The position numbers and the translations under genes are program-made. The notes under the pieces were generated by a model, which made no database searches, was not told the origin of the DNA, and was given only the letters and a program-made list of their open reading frames with translations. From Schistosoma mansoni (taxonomy: Eukaryota; Platyhelminthes; Trematoda; Strigeidida; Schistosomatidae), in the NCBI RefSeq assembly GCF_000237925.1, contig NW_017386167.1, positions 1-64,000 on the forward strand: a stretch of 64,000 bases of DNA, given 5' to 3'. Shown here piece by piece: positions 11,520 through 23,286 of the stretch (position 1 is its first letter; every line of letters begins with the position of its first letter).

Positions 11520-12680
11520 TAGTTTCAGTTTGGAAAGGACAGGATGCTTGATGGCTTGTGTTAGTCCTGGCGATGATGGTCTCTCAGTTGATCCAACTTT
11601 CTTTTGAAAGAGTCGACGGATGGAGCCTCAACCACGTACTGAGGTAATGAATTCCACTCGTTGATGGTTCGATGGGAAAGTCGATAGTCAGCTGACAAGT
11701 AATTTGTTCTGGGCTTGTGAACTTTTTTGGAGTGTCCTCGTAAATTTTCTGTTTTGGAAGACAAGAAAAATGGGGGCAAATCAGGTGCAAATTTATCACT
11801 AAGCAATTTGAAAACTGTAATCAAGTCGCCTCTGGTTCTTCGATATGACAGCGGGAATAGGTTTAGCTTGGTCAGTCTATCGTCATACGGGAGCTTCGCT
11901 ATTCCAGTAATCAGCATAGTTGCTGTTCTCTGAACCCTTTCGAAAAGCTCATTGTATTTCTTTAAGCAGGGGCTAGCTGCGTGTATGCAGTAGTCAAGTT
12001 TAGGACGCACGAACACTGTATACAAAGTCAAAAGCGTTTTAGCGTCGATATGACTCAAAGCCCTATGTATTGACCATAAAGTTCTGAAGCTTTTGGCGGC
12101 TATTGCACGGCAGTGTGCAGTAGTCTTTAAGTATTGGCTAACGATGACATTGTGTGTCTGGACAATAGGTAGTTCAGTGTTATTCATCGTGTGTGTATCT
12201 GTACCTTGATGACCGATATGCATCACAATACACTTGGAAGTATTTATCGGCAATTGCCAGGTTTGGGACCATTCAGATAATTTCTCCAGGTCGTTTTGGA
12301 GTTCTAATCTATCACCCTTACTTTGTATCGCTCTCCATATCTCGACATTGTCAGCATATAGCAAGACCGATGACGATAGTAGACGAGGGAGGTCATTTAC
12401 GTACAAGAGGAATAACACTGGCCCAAAAACTGTACCCTGGGGGACTCCACTAAGCCCATTTTCCCAGCTAGACAACTTGGAGTTCACCCTTACTCTTTGT
12501 TGGCGCCCAACTAGGAAGTCTTTTATCCACATCAATAGAGTGCCTCCAATCCCGGCATTTCTTAGCTTATATAACAGCCAGTTGTGCGGAACTCTGTCAA
12601 AAGCTTTGCTGAAATCGATGTAGGCTACGTCTACAGGTAACTTTTGGTCCTTAAGAGCCTCTTTACACATGGCAATCGAT
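11520..12680 (-). mobile_element. CR1-like LINE, 5'-truncated, reverse transcriptase fragment
   Basis: One uninterrupted minus-strand frame of 369 codons (12670-11561) encodes the C-terminal part of a non-LTR reverse transcriptase. Motif A is YIDFSKAFDRVPH (about residues 17-29), motif B is SGVPQGTVFGPVLFLLYVNDLP (74-95), followed by YADN (105-108), where active elements have YADD, so the second catalytic Asp is lost. The thumb and C-terminal region follow (FVRPKLDYC, NEWNSLP near the end). The family is of the SR1/Perere CR1-type known in schistosomes; I cannot name the subfamily. It starts abruptly near 12680, as expected for 5' truncation on insertion. The open frame implies a fairly recent insertion, but the changed YADD box and missing N-terminal endonuclease make it inactive. 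Confidence 0.88.
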
Positions 12681-13836
12681 CAGTCATTATTTGGCTATCT
12701 TTGCTCAATAGAAAAATTAAATATTTTAATAACATTTTAATAAGTAACAGTTTCGTCTCATATGTTAAGAAAGGTTGTTTAAATATCCACAGCTGATGAA
12801 GGTGAGGTATATGCGATAATGAAATTACACTTGCAAAAATATATCAGGATCGTTTTGACTGTATTGCATTTTCTGAACTAAGTGGTTTAATTAAGTCTTT
12901 CCGGACACCATCATTAGTGGCTATTTCACGAAGAATTAAGTGCGTTTTTAGTGCATATGGTCATTTTTAAACAAAGTTTTGACTATTTATTCTAATGATT
13001 TGATGTATTTCAAGTATTTTTTTTAGCATCATTCTAAAAATAATCAGAAAAAGTAATGACTTCAGTCTAAATTATCGTAACCGAATAGAGAGTAGTCATG
13101 GCAATAGTTTTGTTAATTATACGTAAACTTTAGCTAAAAAAGAATACCCAAAACGGGTAAATTCAGTTACTAATATGGTTCCATAAGCAAAGCACTTATG
13201 TTCAAGAACTATACTAGGATGAATATGAGCATCACGAATGATCCATCACAAGTGACTTTGGATCATTGATGTATTCAGTATTTCAATGTAAAAATTGTGT
13301 AAATAGTTTTATGTTGCCTCCCTGGACAAATTGCGTATCATAATGTTCCTGATTTTGTTAAGAAAAATTAATAAAAGTCATTTTTCGGCTTTAATCAGAA
13401 TGAGATAACAATAAAAGGGGCTTAAATTGAGCGATTACAAATTATGCTTACTGTGAACAGTCCTATATGATTAAGGGGTGTTTTATCACCGAACTATTTC
13501 CCTGATATTTTTGTTCTTTCTCAACTTGTCCTGTGTTGCCATCTTGTCCATCTCCTTGAATGAACTTAACTTTTGTCCAGTCGGTTAGAGGTTTGAAAGT
13601 GGCTGCACTTGATTTGGTTCGGTAATTTGATTCTTACTTATACGATAATTGTAGCATAATACTAATTACTGTAAACCACACTTTGTAAATTAGTTACATT
13701 TGCTTGAATATGATAACTTTCCACATTTTGTCGTATAAATTAAACTTTAAGAAACAGGAAGTTTCCTTTAATTTATCGGGGAATTTTTCCTCATAGTCTA
13801 AAGAGATATTTTAATTGTTTGAGTGGATTAGTTGAG
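12681..13836. other. AT-rich intergenic stretch
   Basis: No gene, RNA or repeat that I can recognise between the LINE and the next family-B repeat. Confidence 0.4.
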
Positions 13837-14090
13837 TGAACGGTTGCTCAACTTCGTGGATTGGTTGGAGTTAGACATAAACACCAACGGATGCCGGCTC
13901 AGTGGTCTATCGGTTAAGTGCTATGGCGCAAGACTGGTAGGTCCTGGGTTCGAATCTCGCAAGGAGAGGTAGTGGGTGCGTACTGCTGAGGAGTCCCACA
14001 GTAGGGCGAAACGGTCGTCCAGTGCTTCCGGGTTTTTCCATGGTGGTCTAGCAGCTTCAATTGACTCACGCTTTCAACTATGAAAATATT
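13837..14090 (+). repeat. Family-B hammerhead repeat (sense +)
   Basis: Order: 5' leader (GAACGGTTGCTCAAC), a tRNA-like head with GGCTCAGTGG (A-box-like) and GGGTTCGAATC (B-box, about 13946-13956), then a hammerhead ribozyme, then the tail TTCCATGGTGGTCTAGC..CAACTATGAAAAT. Looks like a short Pol III-type retroposon. 5' and 3' termini are incomplete. Confidence 0.8.
13980..14025 (+). ncRNA. Hammerhead ribozyme, family B
   Basis: Stem I strand GTACTG, core CTGAGGA (13986-13992), stem II GTCC/GGGC, then GAA and a stem III segment ACGGTCGT, cleavage C, and stem I return CAGTGC. All invariant core bases are present; the stem III palindrome has one mismatch. Confidence 0.65.
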
Positions 14091-15129
14091 TTCTATCATG
14101 GAAGCTATGTTTATAGTTTAAGTTTCGTGCACCTTTAATTGAACATATTTGATTAGATTTCTAATAGTTCTATTCAATCCAAGTGTGTATCCATTGGTTA
14201 TGTTCTACTAAGTAGTTTTGAGCTAACGTGAAACTCATTGTTAAGTCATCTCTGGGGTTCAAATCAAACGGTTGAGTTACACCTAAAATCCGAAATCAAT
14301 AGAAATGAATCGCCTATAAAACAATACTATTATTAACAACAACATAAGTAACAAAGTTTATAAACTTTAGTTTGTGAGGTATCTAAAACGTTTACAAGCA
14401 TTGGCGTATGACCAAATGAATAGTACCTCCTACAACAGTCATGTTAGAAATATTCACAAAAGAATATAATAAGTAATGGAATAGTCGGTAACTATGTAGT
14501 ATTCTATTACATCATCATGTTTGTTCTTTGGTCATATGTCCTCATAGAACTCGTGCTTTAACGAAATTATAATATATATATGTGATTGTACAGCTTGGCA
14601 ACAAATCCGTTCGCTAAACTTTGTGTTTTCAACTATGTGATACTCAATAATGGAATTCACCAAATCGTGACAGGAATTATCCATTCAGATTATGGAAATT
14701 GTTGCAAATAAATAAATTTTCAATGGAACCAAAAGAAATCAAGACAGATTTCTAAGGATGTTAAGATAATACACTAACAGTAATAGATTTATTCATTATT
14801 ACACTAGTATGCAAATACGCTAAAATATTGCATGTAACACTGCTCCCACTCGAAAATGAAGGATAATGGTACAAGTTACTAAACAGTATTAAGTAATATA
14901 ATTTACAAAAGGGTAACTTGGCAAGAAAGAGGTATTACCGTTTAGTGTTTCTATCATTTTCACTCATGCTTCAACCATTTTCAATCTCTAATTCTAATCA
15001 CCTGCATAAATAACAACATTCGTGAATCTCTGTCCTAATTATCAGCTATTACAACATAATGACTGATTTTTTAGGATATACTATTACTCTTTTTAAGGAT
15101 AAAATAGCTTTCAGCAGTGTTGAAATCCC

Positions 15130-15132
<3 letters not shown>

Positions 15133-15184
<52 letters not shown>
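15133..15184. repeat. (AT)n microsatellite
   Basis: 52 bases of uninterrupted AT repeats. Confidence 0.97.
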
Positions 15185-15186
<2 letters not shown>

Positions 15187-15439
15187 TATTTTTATATTCC
15201 TCACATCAATTATTTATATGCAAATTAACTGATGCTTCGGTATTTCAAAAATTTAAAGGATTAATTTTCTTTCAGTTTTTCTAATCATTTTTCATTTTTA
15301 TTTGGAAGAAATGAGGAATCATAGTACTACATTCAGTTTTCTCTAGTCCATTTAAATCGTTTTCTGTCCTGGTTTGTTTATCTAAAAAAAAACAAAATTA
15401 TTTACAGCTTTACTGATGAATAGCATATTTAATTTTAAC

Positions 15440-15440
<1 letters not shown>

Positions 15441-15475
<35 letters not shown>

Positions 15476-15495
15476 TATTATTATTATTATTATTA
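15441..15495. repeat. (ATA)n-(ATT)n mirror microsatellite
   Basis: About eleven ATA units followed directly by about seven ATT units, making a self-complementary trinucleotide tract that could fold back. Confidence 0.92.
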
Positions 15496-17007
15496 CGTAT
15501 ATGTTACTACTATGAGGATTTAATTCCAATGTGAATTAACAATGAATTTCTGTCTTTATTATTATCAAGTGGATACAGGAGTCTTTTTGTAAACGAATTC
15601 TTACTTAATGAGGTAGTGAAATCAGAACTGATTCAACTAAACTAATCTTGTGATGAACTTATTCGATAATAAAGCAATGGAAAGAATACAACTGAAGGGA
15701 ACATTATTTATTTGTTACTTTATTTTTTTTTTGTAATGAACCATATGGAAATTCTGGTGAATTAGAGGAGTTCATAAAAATTGGAATTTTCCTAATTTGC
15801 TACCATTTTATGTTTTGATATATATTAGTTGGTCACTTTGTGTTTGGTATAATCACTAGTGTGAATTATATAGGTGTTTTCGTTATGCATATTTAAACCA
15901 GTATTCTGGAATACTTTTTGATAAGAATGAAGGTGTTAAGAGTTTTCTCTTACACAACGGCGTGTTTATAACTGTTCTTACGAAAATTCAGCGTACTACT
16001 TTCACCTATTGAGAGGGTTTCTACAAATTATTTTGAAAGATGATGCTTAAAAACCGATTTGTTATAAATAGCCTGTCCACCCAGAGTTATTGTCAAACCT
16101 TCATTCTAAACCTGTGGTGTACATGTGTTCTGAATTCTGTGGAAACTATCAGTTCCGACCCTCTTGCTGTGTCGTAGACGCTTTTTATATTACGTTAATT
16201 AGAATAAAGAAAATCAAGTTTATCGGTTGATCAAAAACGTCTGTAAAGTCATAGATTTATCAACACACGAGTAGCCTTGAGAAAACACTTTCAGAGATTA
16301 TTAAAATTCTAATGGGAGATCAACTGATCTAATCGAGTTCCCTGGAAGAAAGGTAAGATGTTTAGATGCCAGCTTGGATTTCCGTCTACTATAGCTCTAC
16401 GTATGACAAAGGACTTTGGATATCACTAACTTCTGGAACAGCTTTTACCTACATACTGCTTGGTATCTGTCTTCTGGAACTGGAGTATGAACTAGAAAGG
16501 ATCATACTGAAATGAATCTCAAATGACACAGACGTATACACGACTACCACTTAATTTTAGACATCTACCTAAATTCTGATAACTATCTAGTATATGCTAT
16601 GATCTTATTGGGTTTTCGGTAATGACCAAACTTATTGTTTTCTAACTAACATCTCTGGAACTAATTTAGGTGTTCTATACATGATTAGAATGAAGTTTTT
16701 ATTTATTAAGCTGTAAAGAACCAACTCATGTGGTATTTTGATAGATTTATTCACAAACAGAATACTACAAGATAAGCTTTCTAAATAAATAAAATTAATT
16801 AGTTAATCGAATTTAAGCAACATTAGTGATAACTTATTATCAGCTGATGAATGCTTGAATTCACAACTTTTGTTAATTACAGATGAAAGCTGAAATCTAA
16901 TTTAGAAAGCTGAAACTACCATTCATTTCAAAAATTTGTTTGGAAATGAGGATTTTAGTTTGTTTAGAAATTTCAACTAAGTAAGATATAAGTAAAAATG
17001 GATAATG

Positions 17008-17290
17008 GCTAGCAGTGAAATCCAGGACGCGCGTTTCGTCCTATTTGGGACTCTTCAGCTGGATGTGCCTGCATCTCAGAGTTGATTTTCACTCAGGACT
17101 CAGAAGCTAAATGGATAACGCGATGGCCACTATCCATCTTTGTTTATAAAGCTTGTGACTTCAGGCAATATCGAGGCAGTCTGCATAGGATGCACATATG
17201 CCAACAAGAGACTGATCAATGGCAGTCCTAAATAACAATGAAAAGATACAAGTAAACAACACCAAGTGAATTTCAAGTAAGGTATGTCTT
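17008..17290. repeat. Family-A repeat, inverted composite
   Basis: The left part (17008-17085) is antisense: tail, ribozyme and start of the CATCTCAGAG block. The right part (about 17086-17290) is sense: an internally deleted head (GGACTC..AAGCTAAATGGATAACG) joined to the CCACTATCCATC tail and the GGCAATATCGAGG..CAGTCC 3' region. Confidence 0.7.
17020..17064 (-). ncRNA. Hammerhead ribozyme, family A
   Basis: Minus strand: ATCCAG, core CTGAAGA, stem II GTCC/GGAC, GAA, stem III ACGCGCGT (8-base palindrome), cleavage C, CTGGAT. All core positions and all three stems are intact; this matches the known Sm-alpha ribozyme arrangement. Confidence 0.85.
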
Positions 17291-18546
17291 TTTTGTCACA
17301 TGGATAGTTACAAAGCAAAAAAGAATGACAAATAATTATTTACCAGAAAAATTCTTTTCTTATTGTAGTATGATAAGACCAAATATTTAATTATCATTTG
17401 ATCATATTGTCAATCAATAAATTTAATAAGTTATCAACTAGTAACTAAAACATTATAGTACTACATAGATGATTAATTCTCCCAGAAAGTATTAGAGGAT
17501 GTAATTTATACAGGTTTTTGGAATATATTACAATCCTTTACACATTAATGAACATCTTTGAGAAGTATTCCCAAAGTCATAACCGGTAAAATTAAATTAC
17601 ATCGATAGTAGAGTAGTTACCCATCGATTATACTAGATGAAATAATCCTAATAGATCTGAAGTTAAAGAACACTTTAAATAAACCAATAACACTGATTTA
17701 TTCCGATTAGTATCAAGTTTGGAAATTCTTCTGAAAACCAATCACATAACATACCAGTTTATTAAATAAATTACAATTTGTTAGCAAGGTTTTTATTTTA
17801 CAAGATTACGTAATACATCTATGTTAAATATTGTCTTAGTGAGTTTAGCACATTAATTCATTACAAACACATTCTTGTCTTTTATTAACTACACATGAAT
17901 ATGTAATGTGTTCAGTAAGCAGAAACCACAGATTATATATGAATATTTAATATATAAAGTGATTCATGAATTTACACGTTCATTGTATCTTCAGCCTACA
18001 TATTATCGTGTTAAAAATGTCATATAGAGTAAATTCATGTTTTGACATTATGATGGGATACCATTATTTGGGATGCTATCTAATAGTGAAATCCAGAAAG
18101 TATTTTTGTTCTTTTCAGAACTCATCAGTCAGATATAATTTCATCTTAGTGTTGGTGCCTTCATTAAGACTCGAATCAAGTGTTCACAGTTTCAAATACC
18201 AGAGTGTCATATCCTACACTACTGTTACAACATCTACTATTGGTTTAGCAGATATGATACGTATCATTAACTGTAGGCGATTACATTTTTTCACTGTTGA
18301 TATTACGAAGTGAACTCATCAGTTTCTGCTGCCATTTGATTTCGTTGAATAAATATCTTAATATCATAAAGTATAATTATTTCTGGTCCCAGTGTATAAG
18401 TTATCATTTACTTTTAATTAAAAGTAGTATCGACTTAATGAATTGTGTCACAATTCATAAGAGACCTAAGTGAAATGGTTATTTCATTGAAAACCTCTAA
18501 CTATTTAACAGATAGTAATTATAATAATAATCAATTCTAAAATAAT
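17291..18546. other. AT-rich intergenic stretch
   Basis: No recognisable gene. The 115-codon open frame at 17966-18313 has no domain and mixed composition, and is probably chance. Confidence 0.35.
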
Positions 18547-18805
18547 CAGAAGGGGATTTATAGAGATTTCAGTATATTTCAAAGTTGAAATCATGAGTCA
18601 ATGGAAGCTAGACCACCATCGAAAACCTGGAAGCACTGGACGGCCGTTTCGTCCTATTATGGGACTCCTCAGCAGTGCGCACCCACGATCCCGCACTCGA
18701 GAGATTCGAACCCAGGACCTACCAGTTAAGAGCCAGAGCCCTTAACCGATAGACCATTGAGCCGGCATCCAACGGTGTTAATGTCTAACTTCAACTGATC
18801 CACGA
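18547..18805 (-). repeat. Family-B hammerhead repeat (antisense)
   Basis: Reading the minus strand: 5' part from about 18805, tRNA-like head with GGTTCGAATC, intact ribozyme (18633-18678), tail, and the terminal block ATCTCTATAAATCCCCTTCTG at 18547. Confidence 0.82.
18633..18678 (-). ncRNA. Hammerhead ribozyme, family B, consensus copy
   Basis: Minus strand: GCACTG, core CTGAGGA, stem II GTCC/GGAC, GAA, palindromic stem III ACGGCCGT, cleavage C, CAGTGC. Every pair in stems I, II and III is intact. Confidence 0.82.
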
Positions 18806-19044
18806 ATAAATAAATAACTTTACTATTTATAAATAAAGTTGCAGAAAATTATTGGTAAGATTTCTAAAACTTCAGATTTTTCTAATCTCAACAGTGATCT
18901 TTTAAAAAATAATCATTTATTCCACTGTGTACAAACTCTCTCGTCGGTCGTTAGTTATATACTCACTAGTGACTAGCTTCTAGATGGACCGCCATAAGTT
19001 ATAGTAACTTGTTATTTGAGTAATCAACCAAGTCACAAATGGGA

Positions 19045-19045
<1 letters not shown>

Positions 19046-19088
<43 letters not shown>
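19046..19088. repeat. (ATT)n microsatellite
   Basis: About fourteen uninterrupted ATT units. Confidence 0.95.
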
Positions 19089-20344
19089 GTTTTATGTAGT
19101 ATTATACTTTTGGTGCAATATAGAATTCTTAGCACAAAGTGTTTCAACAATTTTCCGTTTCTTATTTCCTGGTCGATTCTGACGATGAATATTGAGTGAT
19201 TATCAGTTAGATGTTAGCAGTTCAGGACTCTACATATGAATAATGTATATTCTTTTTGATACATATTGCCAGCAACCACAATGTTTCTGATTGGGTTCTT
19301 TTGTACAGCGAAAGGTTGTAAACTTTTCATAAACGCTCCTGAATAGGCTATGCAGTTAATTAGCATAGTGATCTGTTAGAACAAACAAAAAGCAGATAAC
19401 TTGTCGAAATATCTAGATAGCAGGAACAGGTAGCCCAGATATTCAAGAAGGCCGGCCGATGGATTTTGACAACTCATCACTAAAAGTCAATGAGGAGAGT
19501 GTTATGTCAGAAATTATCTGGTAGAAAATCTGGAGTACTGAATTCTAACTTAATGACCTAAAGGTACAGTGACCACTCTAGACTACAATATCAAATGTTC
19601 TATCCTGTGTGTGGTAATATGAACACACCATCGAGTCGTCCTAAATTAAACTGAAGCAGTTATTTATTGCATACTAGTTTGTCAGAAATTCTTCAGTTGA
19701 TACAGGTTTGTAGAGAAAAATATCTTATAATGTTTATGTGTCGCATGAATCGTCCGAAAAGTAGTAAGATGTTACTCGTTAAACCATATCACAGATGAAT
19801 TAAATAAATTATTCATTTACGTACAACAACTAATCTGAATAACTTTGCACATTGAATTGGATTTTGTGTTGACTATTCAGTGATAATCATTCAGTATTAG
19901 TTATATTCCATGTTTATTCAATTCACATATTTATTCTGTGATAGTAGACGAAAAATGTATTTTGTAATTTATAGTCCTAGTTTACTCTGAGATGTCTAGC
20001 AATAGTTGTAGAGTGCTTCATTCTTAACTCCAAACCATATAATCCTACGAGTGAAAATGATTCTTGGAACAAATAGCCGATATGAATCAAACAATTTTCA
20101 ACATTATACTTATGATAAACCGTAGCTGAGGTAGCATTTGAAATTAAAAGTAAGAAGATAGAATTATAAGAATAAAAACTGTGATCTTGAGATAAAAAAA
20201 CTCCCAACGGATTACAATTTGATAGTAAAAAATAAATTGAAAATGTATAACCGTAACATATTAGTCTTGAGAAAATACTGTAAATGATACTAATTAGTTG
20301 GTTAAACACGCTCATTGGGGATTAACTTCAAGGGGGAAATTTCC

Positions 20345-20640
20345 GAAGTTCTAAGGAGAAACCCTGATCAGTGGAGTCCAACTGGGTCGGGTGTGAGGAA
20401 ATTACTCACTAAAAGCAATGGGAAGTGGTTGAGGAATATCGTGAATAAATTTAAGTACAACACTAGATCCTAGCTCAGAGGTTGGAAGACTAGGCATGCA
20501 GAACCGGAGGTCTTAGGTTTGATTTCCCGCAGCGTGATCGTACATGTACACTGCTTATGAGTCCCATACTAGGACGAAACGACCTATAGTACTTTCATGT
20601 TTTCATTGATGTCTAACTAAAGTCAGTCGGTGATCTCAAT
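20345..20640 (+). repeat. Family-B-related repeat, diverged subfamily
   Basis: Shares the leader (CAGTGGAGTCCAACTGGGT), a head with CCTAGCTCAGAGG, the ribozyme remnant CTTATGAGTCCCATACTAGGACGAAACG, and a different tail ending CGGTGATCTCAATAAAATT. A similar tail appears at 27925-28115, so this is a distinct subfamily. Confidence 0.6.
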
Positions 20641-22409
20641 AAAATTTGACAATTACCACAATCTCGTCCGCACTTAAAATTGAAGTGATAAACAAAATCA
20701 TGAGTTATTGTAATAATCCTGTTATTTGTTACACTTGAATGAACAGAAATGATAAATCCCACTAACTTGATAAATAACTAGAAGCAGAAAAACTGGTGAC
20801 TGACTTAATTCTCAATCAGATATGATGTAATTGTAAGAGCTGTTTAACCAAAAAATAAACACAGATATTATTTAGATTATAAGTATTTGTATTGAATAAT
20901 ATTTATTAAAGCTTACTAATCTAACCAGTCAACAAGTTTAAGTAATGAACATTCACTTTATATAAAAACTTTCATCCACATTAGAGCGAATATTTTCACA
21001 GTATTTGAGTGTCGAGTTGATGTAAGACATTCCTTGAAATAATTCCTTGAAAAAGCTTGAACCAGATTGCCGGGCGAAATGTTGGCTTTACTTCAAATTC
21101 ATTCGTTGAGATTTTACAAATATATATTATTCCTATTTAATTTTGAACATTCACTTTGTTGACTATTGTAGTTCATATATTAAATTCTGATTGATTAATC
21201 ATTAAATTAACTTACTTTAGTCAAACAAAACAGTCATCATTTCCATATGAATCATTTCATGTTTAACATTCATTCATTGTATATGAATATATTTAACTGT
21301 TGACTCAGTTATTAGATTATTTACATAATTCTTATTCTTCGAATTAAAAGATATTCCAAACAGTAGATGTTATACTATCACTACTACCATTACTATTACT
21401 ACTACTATTACTGATACTACTTGTACCATTACTACTGTCATTATTGTCAATATTATTATTGTTTTATGGCATGATAATTTGGAAGTAAATAACTTGACAA
21501 GGAAGTGTTTACTGGTTTATGGGTTTTTTGTTTCAAAGGTATTATTATGATACCAGACAAATAAATATATACAATAGGTTCTCTATTGTATATCTTATTA
21601 ATATTATCCATATTTATCTAATTAATTTCAGTTGAAGTAAATCGTTTTCATTGGAGTTTTGGTGTGTATATCATCAGTTTGGAAAAACCAAGTGATAAGA
21701 TTTCTTGTACGAAGTTTAATTCTAGATAGCTGTCTTAGGTTACTCAATCTAGATGGACTCCGTGTTCAAATTCATCTATAAGGTAAGTAGAAGTCTTCCA
21801 AAGGCAGTTATATTGCATCTTCTTAACATTGCCAAAGCAATAGCCATACATCTGAGAAAACCAGAATAGTATGTCCAGAAGAGACTGGTGCAACCTCTTC
21901 TTCTATCATGATCTTAATGTCTCATATTTCCTTCTCCATACCCTTCTTCCTTTACAGCTATCTTCTTCCCCTTCCACCTTCTACCCTCAACTGGTTTATT
22001 TCTGTTTCAATGATCCTCCTGATTACATTTCATCTCAATTTCAACATTTTATCTTATCATGCTGAGCCGTCCTTTCCCGACGATAATTTGCCTATCTATC
22101 TTTATGATGAATATTTAAGCTCTTAATAATTAAAAGATTATTAGTTTCCCTGATTAAAATTAAAAAAAATACCTTTGTTTGTTCTACGTCACTGTTACCA
22201 TGTCTAACAGAAGTTTATTATCATTATTATTGTAATTATTATCATCCTGAAGAATAAGTTTATATTTTTGCGATTGTACATCTTTGAAAATGAATTCGCC
22301 GAAAAGAGAATTCTTCCCTGAACCATTTTTCGTAATTTAATTGATAATGACATATTGTAGAATGTAATTTGTGCGTTCCCTCAAAAGAAATAAGTATTCT
22401 AACTGAACA
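20641..22409. other. AT-rich intergenic stretch with a pyrimidine-rich block
   Basis: At 21060-21130 there is a fragment (CCGGGCGAAATG.. ATTCGTTGAGATTTTACAAATA) also seen in the inverted repeat at 32847-32968. At 21890-22110 the plus strand is strongly C/T-rich. No gene recognised. Confidence 0.35.
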
Positions 22410-22541
22410 CACTGCTGAGGAGTCCCACAATAGGACGAAACGGCAGTCCAGTGCTTCCAGGTTTTCCATGGTGGTCTAGCTTCAATCGATTCATCATTTC
22501 AACCATAAAATTACTAGAATCTCCACGAAACCCCCTTCTGA
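22410..22541 (+). repeat. Family-B repeat, 3' part
   Basis: Begins inside ribozyme stem I. Ribozyme CTGAGGA, GTCC/GGAC, GAA and CAGTGC are present (22410-22454), but stem III ACGGCAGT carries a mismatch. Runs through the tail to the terminal CCCCCTTCTG. Confidence 0.75.
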
Positions 22542-22788
22542 ACACATTTCCAATATCACTTGAAGCGTTGAGCTGTTTAATTAAAGTTCAGATAGCTTTT
22601 GTTTTACCGAAATGTAACTAGATCAGTCTGTAATCATATTTTTGTTTATGTTCAGAAATAATTTACAAGAAAGAAACCCAGGAAACTCGTCTCATCTAAG
22701 GTGTAATTGATCATATGAGTGTTTCTACATCATACTAAGTTAACTGTTTGATTAAGAAGAATAAATCTACAAAGTGTTACTGTAGTAT

Positions 22789-22971
22789 CAGAAGGGGGTT
22801 TTGTGGAGATTTTTAGTAATTTTATGTAGTTGAGATCATGAGTTAATTGAAGCTAGACCTACATGGAAAACCTGAAAGCACTGGACGGCCATTTCATCAA
22901 ATTGTGGGGCTCCTCAGCAGTGCACATCTACGATCCCGCCCCACGAGATTCGAACCCAGGACCTATCAGTT
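22789..22971 (-). repeat. Family-B repeat, antisense, 5'-truncated
   Basis: Minus-strand copy from the terminal AGAAGGGGG block to the middle of the tRNA-like head, where it abuts the next, sense copy head to head. Ribozyme region at 22878-22923 has a damaged stem II and stem III. Confidence 0.78.
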
Positions 22972-23286
22972 CTAGTGAGAAGCAGTAACCAGTGGAGTTC
23001 AACCAGGTCTGTTGGGAGATAGTAACTCACTGAAGACAATGGTGAATGGTTGCTCAATTTCATGGATTGGTTGAAATTAGACATTAACACCGTCGGATGC
23101 TGGCTCAGTGGTCTAGCGGTTAAGCGCTCGCACGCGAGGCTGATAGGTCCTGGGTTCGAATCTTGCTATGTGGGGTCGTGGTTGCTTACTGCTGAGGAGT
23201 CCCATAATAGGACGAAACGGCCGTCCAGTGCTTCCAGGTTTTCCATGGTGACTTAGCTTCAATTGACTCATGATCTCAACTATATG
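22972..23286 (+). repeat. Family-B hammerhead repeat (sense +)
   Basis: Starts at CTAGTGAGAAGCAGTAACC, then leader, tRNA-like head (TGGCTCAGTGG, about 23100-23110; GGGTTCGAATC, 23152-23162), ribozyme and the CAATTGACTCATGATCTC tail. Confidence 0.82.
23187..23231 (+). ncRNA. Hammerhead ribozyme, family B
   Basis: TTACTG stem I (outer pairs weak), core CTGAGGA, stem II GTCC/GGAC, GAA, palindromic ACGGCCGT, cleavage C, CAGTGC. Confidence 0.72.

Larger units (their letters stand above)
14091..17007. other. AT-rich intergenic stretch with microsatellites
   Basis: No gene recognised. Contains the (AT)n run at 15133-15184 and the (ATA)n/(ATT)n run at 15441-15495. Confidence 0.4.

Noticed and set aside
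17966-18313. 115-codon open frame as a gene
   Set aside because: No recognisable motif, no splice or neighbour support; such frames are expected by chance.
19977-20315. 112-codon minus-strand open frame as a membrane protein
   Set aside because: Its hydrophobicity follows from T-rich codons on the minus strand; no family resemblance.
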